Part shown: in pieces, positions 62,101-64,000 of the stretch
Position numbering within the stretch: the first letter of the stretch is position 1
Layout: every line of letters begins with the position of its first letter
DNA from: Volvox africanus
Lineage: Eukaryota; Chlorophyta; Chlorophyceae; Chlamydomonadales; Volvocaceae
NCBI GenBank assembly: GCA_030268105.1
Contig: BSDZ01000019.1
Location: 2,148,001 to 2,212,000 of the forward strand
Reading direction: 5' to 3'
Length of the DNA: 64,000 bases
Made by a program: the position numbers and the translations under genes
The notes under the pieces: generated by a model
What the model was told of the DNA's origin: nothing
Databases searched by the model: none
Seen by the model: the letters and a program-made list of their open reading frames with translations, nothing else

Positions 62101-62985
62101 CCCAATTGAATCGTTATGAAAGAGCTTGGGGTACCAACGTATCATTCACGTGTATGGTAGGGAGGATTCATCGGGTTTACACCTTGACCGGAACAAAGTT
62201 CACTAGTTGCTCTGAAGTCCTCTGAACCTCCTAAGCAAGTATACAGGTAAAAAAAAGAACACGCCAAGTTTCGGAATACCAATTGCAAACCCATTTCCCT
62301 TAGAAATGCGTGCATTAAGGCAGCGGGGCTAATGCCTTCCGATTACAGGCGGTACAGTTACTGGAGTTAGGCCTGAAGGAACACGCTCGCAAGCGTGCAA
62401 AACGCTTCTCATGAGATTTTAGTTTCTTAGATGAATGGATCTGCCCGCCAATTAATGTCCAAGCTGAGTGAAGGCAAGTGGCCACGTTGGCCCAAACTGT
62501 ACCCTCGCTTGGGGTTTGGACAAGGATTCCCAAGCACAGTGAAGCTTTGTCGCATTATCAAGTTGTCAATGTTCCAATATATAGCGCTTGCAAATTTGAT
62601 TTGGAGGCGACAATCAATCATTGCCGAAAGCAATCCATACGACACCACGTGAATCGCTTTGCAAGGGAAAACTTAAGGATAAAATACAAAAAAGAATACT
62701 ATATATCTTCCTATCCTTCCGGCCCATGAGGGATGTCTTTTCCTTAGTCGAAGCTTGTCTGGCGCCAATCGAAGCGCACCGGACGAGGCCGCGGTTTGGC
62801 CTGCGGCTCGATCGCTTACGCATGCATTTAACGGCACTTCATATTTTCTCCCACAAAAGTTAACTTTTCAAGACCGTCCAACTTCTGTTCGTGCCGATGA
62901 CAGGAGCGAGGCACGTTAGCTAGATGTTGCAACGCGTTACTGCGTCGCATAGCGATATAACATGTGCAACGTATGTGCTGTGCAG
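59157..62985. other. AT-rich, gene-poor interval, 3.8 kb
   Basis: From about 59200 to 60350 the sequence is markedly AT-richer than the rest of the window and has almost no open frames. A 120-codon plus-strand frame at 60498-60860 (Gln/Ala-rich in its second half) could be an exon of the gene entering at 62986, but no splice chain links them. Two adjacent hairpins at 61405-61445 are listed separately. Nothing else was recognised. Confidence 0.4.
61405..61445. repeat. Two adjacent short hairpins
   Basis: TGTACCCTAA and TTAGGGTACA (10-bp perfect arms, 6-base loop, 61405-61430) are followed at once by ATGAG-CAATTA-CTCAT (61431-61445). They lie in unannotated sequence; neither is followed by a T run or an open frame. 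Confidence 0.7.
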
Positions 62986-64000
62986 ACACGAATCGACAAC
63001 TTTGCCAGGCTCCGTTGCATGTGACGGCAAGCCCTTGCAGAAACGCGTTCACTCTGATAGTGCAACCCTACTCGGCCTCTTACTTGCGCGCGTTGAACAG
63101 CAGCTTGCCATGTCCAAGGCATTGTCTAGCCACCTCGATGGGCTGCTCTTGCAGGTAAGGTGGGGCGACGGCCGCGACAGGCCAACGGCGTTAGGCTGAC
63201 GCACGTCTTTTTCCATTTTGTTTTTGCACGTCATTATAAGATCCGTCCTGCAGTGCTCCTTGCTCCAAATAACGTAGGGTTGAGCACTTTATCGTGTGAC
63301 CACATCCTGTTACCACACTGACACCGTCCACAGGCGCAAAGTACGGAGACCTTGATTAACGCAGCTCTCAAGGCCCTTGATTCTCGCAGCAAAAAATCAC
63401 GGACAAGCGGAGATCATAGCGCGGTCTCGAAGGACCCTGCTGTCACGTCAGAACCGCTTTCTTCAGGCAGCTCAGCTCTTTCGGCAGCTCCGGCGATCGT
63501 CAATAAGGCTCCTGAAGCTGCGGCATCTCCCAAGCCGCGGACTCAGCAACTCAAGGCCCACCCGGTGAAATCCCGGTTGATGAAATACCGCTCGGCCAAG
63601 GCGCAGCCTATAATAGCAGCGGCCTGCATGCCATCATTGCATTCACCTACTTCGTCGACGTTTGTAAACCCTGCTACACAGCCGGTAATGCCGGTAATGC
63701 CGGATTCAATTACAGCACTCCCAACCGTTGGTAACGTTCGACAAGCTCAAATACTAGCCGCTCAGTCGCTGCTGGCACAGACCAGTATTGTGGGTCAGCT
63801 AAACCCCAAATGGCAGTCATTACTTGCGACAGCAGCTATGGCGACGCTGTGTGGTTCCAACTCCCAACATCCGGCCGCGCCAGGTCAGGCGCCTCAAGCT
63901 CTGCTGCAACCCCTTTTGATATCCATTCAGCCGTGGGCCGCGCAGGCGCCCGCACCGAGAGAGGCTTCGGAACCGCTTATCAGCTGCGTTGTCAGCCCGA
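62986..64000 (+). CDS. Unknown protein, internal exons (continues past window)
   Basis: Two exons are supported. The first is about 62986-63154 (start uncertain; an alternative acceptor lies at about 63039), giving 'SATLLGLLLARVEQQLAMSK' and 'LSSHLDGLLLQ', then a GTAAGG donor. The second begins at 63334, after a CAG acceptor, in matching phase 0 and stays open for 222 codons to the window edge. The first looks like an amphipathic helix. The second is Ser/Ala/Pro/Gln-rich with basic patches (SRSKKSR, KSRLMKYRSAK) and reads as disordered. I recognise no family. Upstream exons were not found. Coding nature rests on the long open frame, the clean splice junction and codon composition. Confidence 0.55.

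Overview
This is a nuclear window from a eukaryote, almost certainly a chlorophyte green alga of the Chlamydomonadales/Volvocales type. The genes have many short exons with GT..AG introns. They include a predicted thylakoid-lumen protein with a plastid plus twin-arginine targeting signal, a plant-type ALDH10, an expansin-like secreted protein, and plant-type EAF1 and kinesin-8 homologues. Several 3' flanks carry the TGTAA element used as the green-algal polyadenylation signal. I cannot name the species. No tRNA, rRNA or CRISPR array was recognised. All exon models below were built by hand from splice signals, reading phase and recognisable protein motifs.

Layout. 1-6268 (minus): kinesin-8-like motor, running off the left edge. 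6649-9159 (plus): predicted thylakoid-lumen protein, divergent from the kinesin. 10000-13118 (plus): gamma-glutamylcyclotransferase-fold protein with a hydrophobic C-terminal segment. 14279-15172 (plus): NEDD8-conjugating enzyme UBC12. 15173-17835: no recognised gene. 17836-22316 (minus): RMC1 (Mic1-domain, MON1-CCZ1 regulator) homologue. 22593-23560 (minus): ENY2/Sus1, with a tandem duplication across its 5' splice site. 23953-29640 (plus): an unusual UBA-like + WW + PUB + ZZ zinc-finger protein, divergent from ENY2. 30500-32620 (minus): degenerate Ty1/copia retrotransposon. 33828-34836 (minus): decayed gene with a 57-bp acidic coding repeat. 37116-42253 (minus): complete 12-exon ALDH10 (betaine/aminoaldehyde dehydrogenase) ending in SKL. 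42254-46262: no recognised gene. 46263-55227 (minus): EAF1-like HSA/SANT chromatin scaffold with an enormous Gln/Ala-rich tail. 56709-59156 (minus): single-domain expansin-like protein. 59157-62985: AT-rich, mostly empty. 62986-64000 (plus): unknown gene running off the right edge.

The genes are ordinary single-copy housekeeping genes rather than a pathway cluster. Two chromatin/transcription factors (ENY2 and the EAF1-like scaffold), two ubiquitin-like-pathway genes (UBC12 and the PUB/ZZ protein) and one endosomal regulator (RMC1) occur here, but nothing in the sequence shows joint control beyond two divergent gene pairs (kinesin/lumen protein and ENY2/PUB-ZZ). The most unusual item is the domain combination of the 23953-29640 gene.
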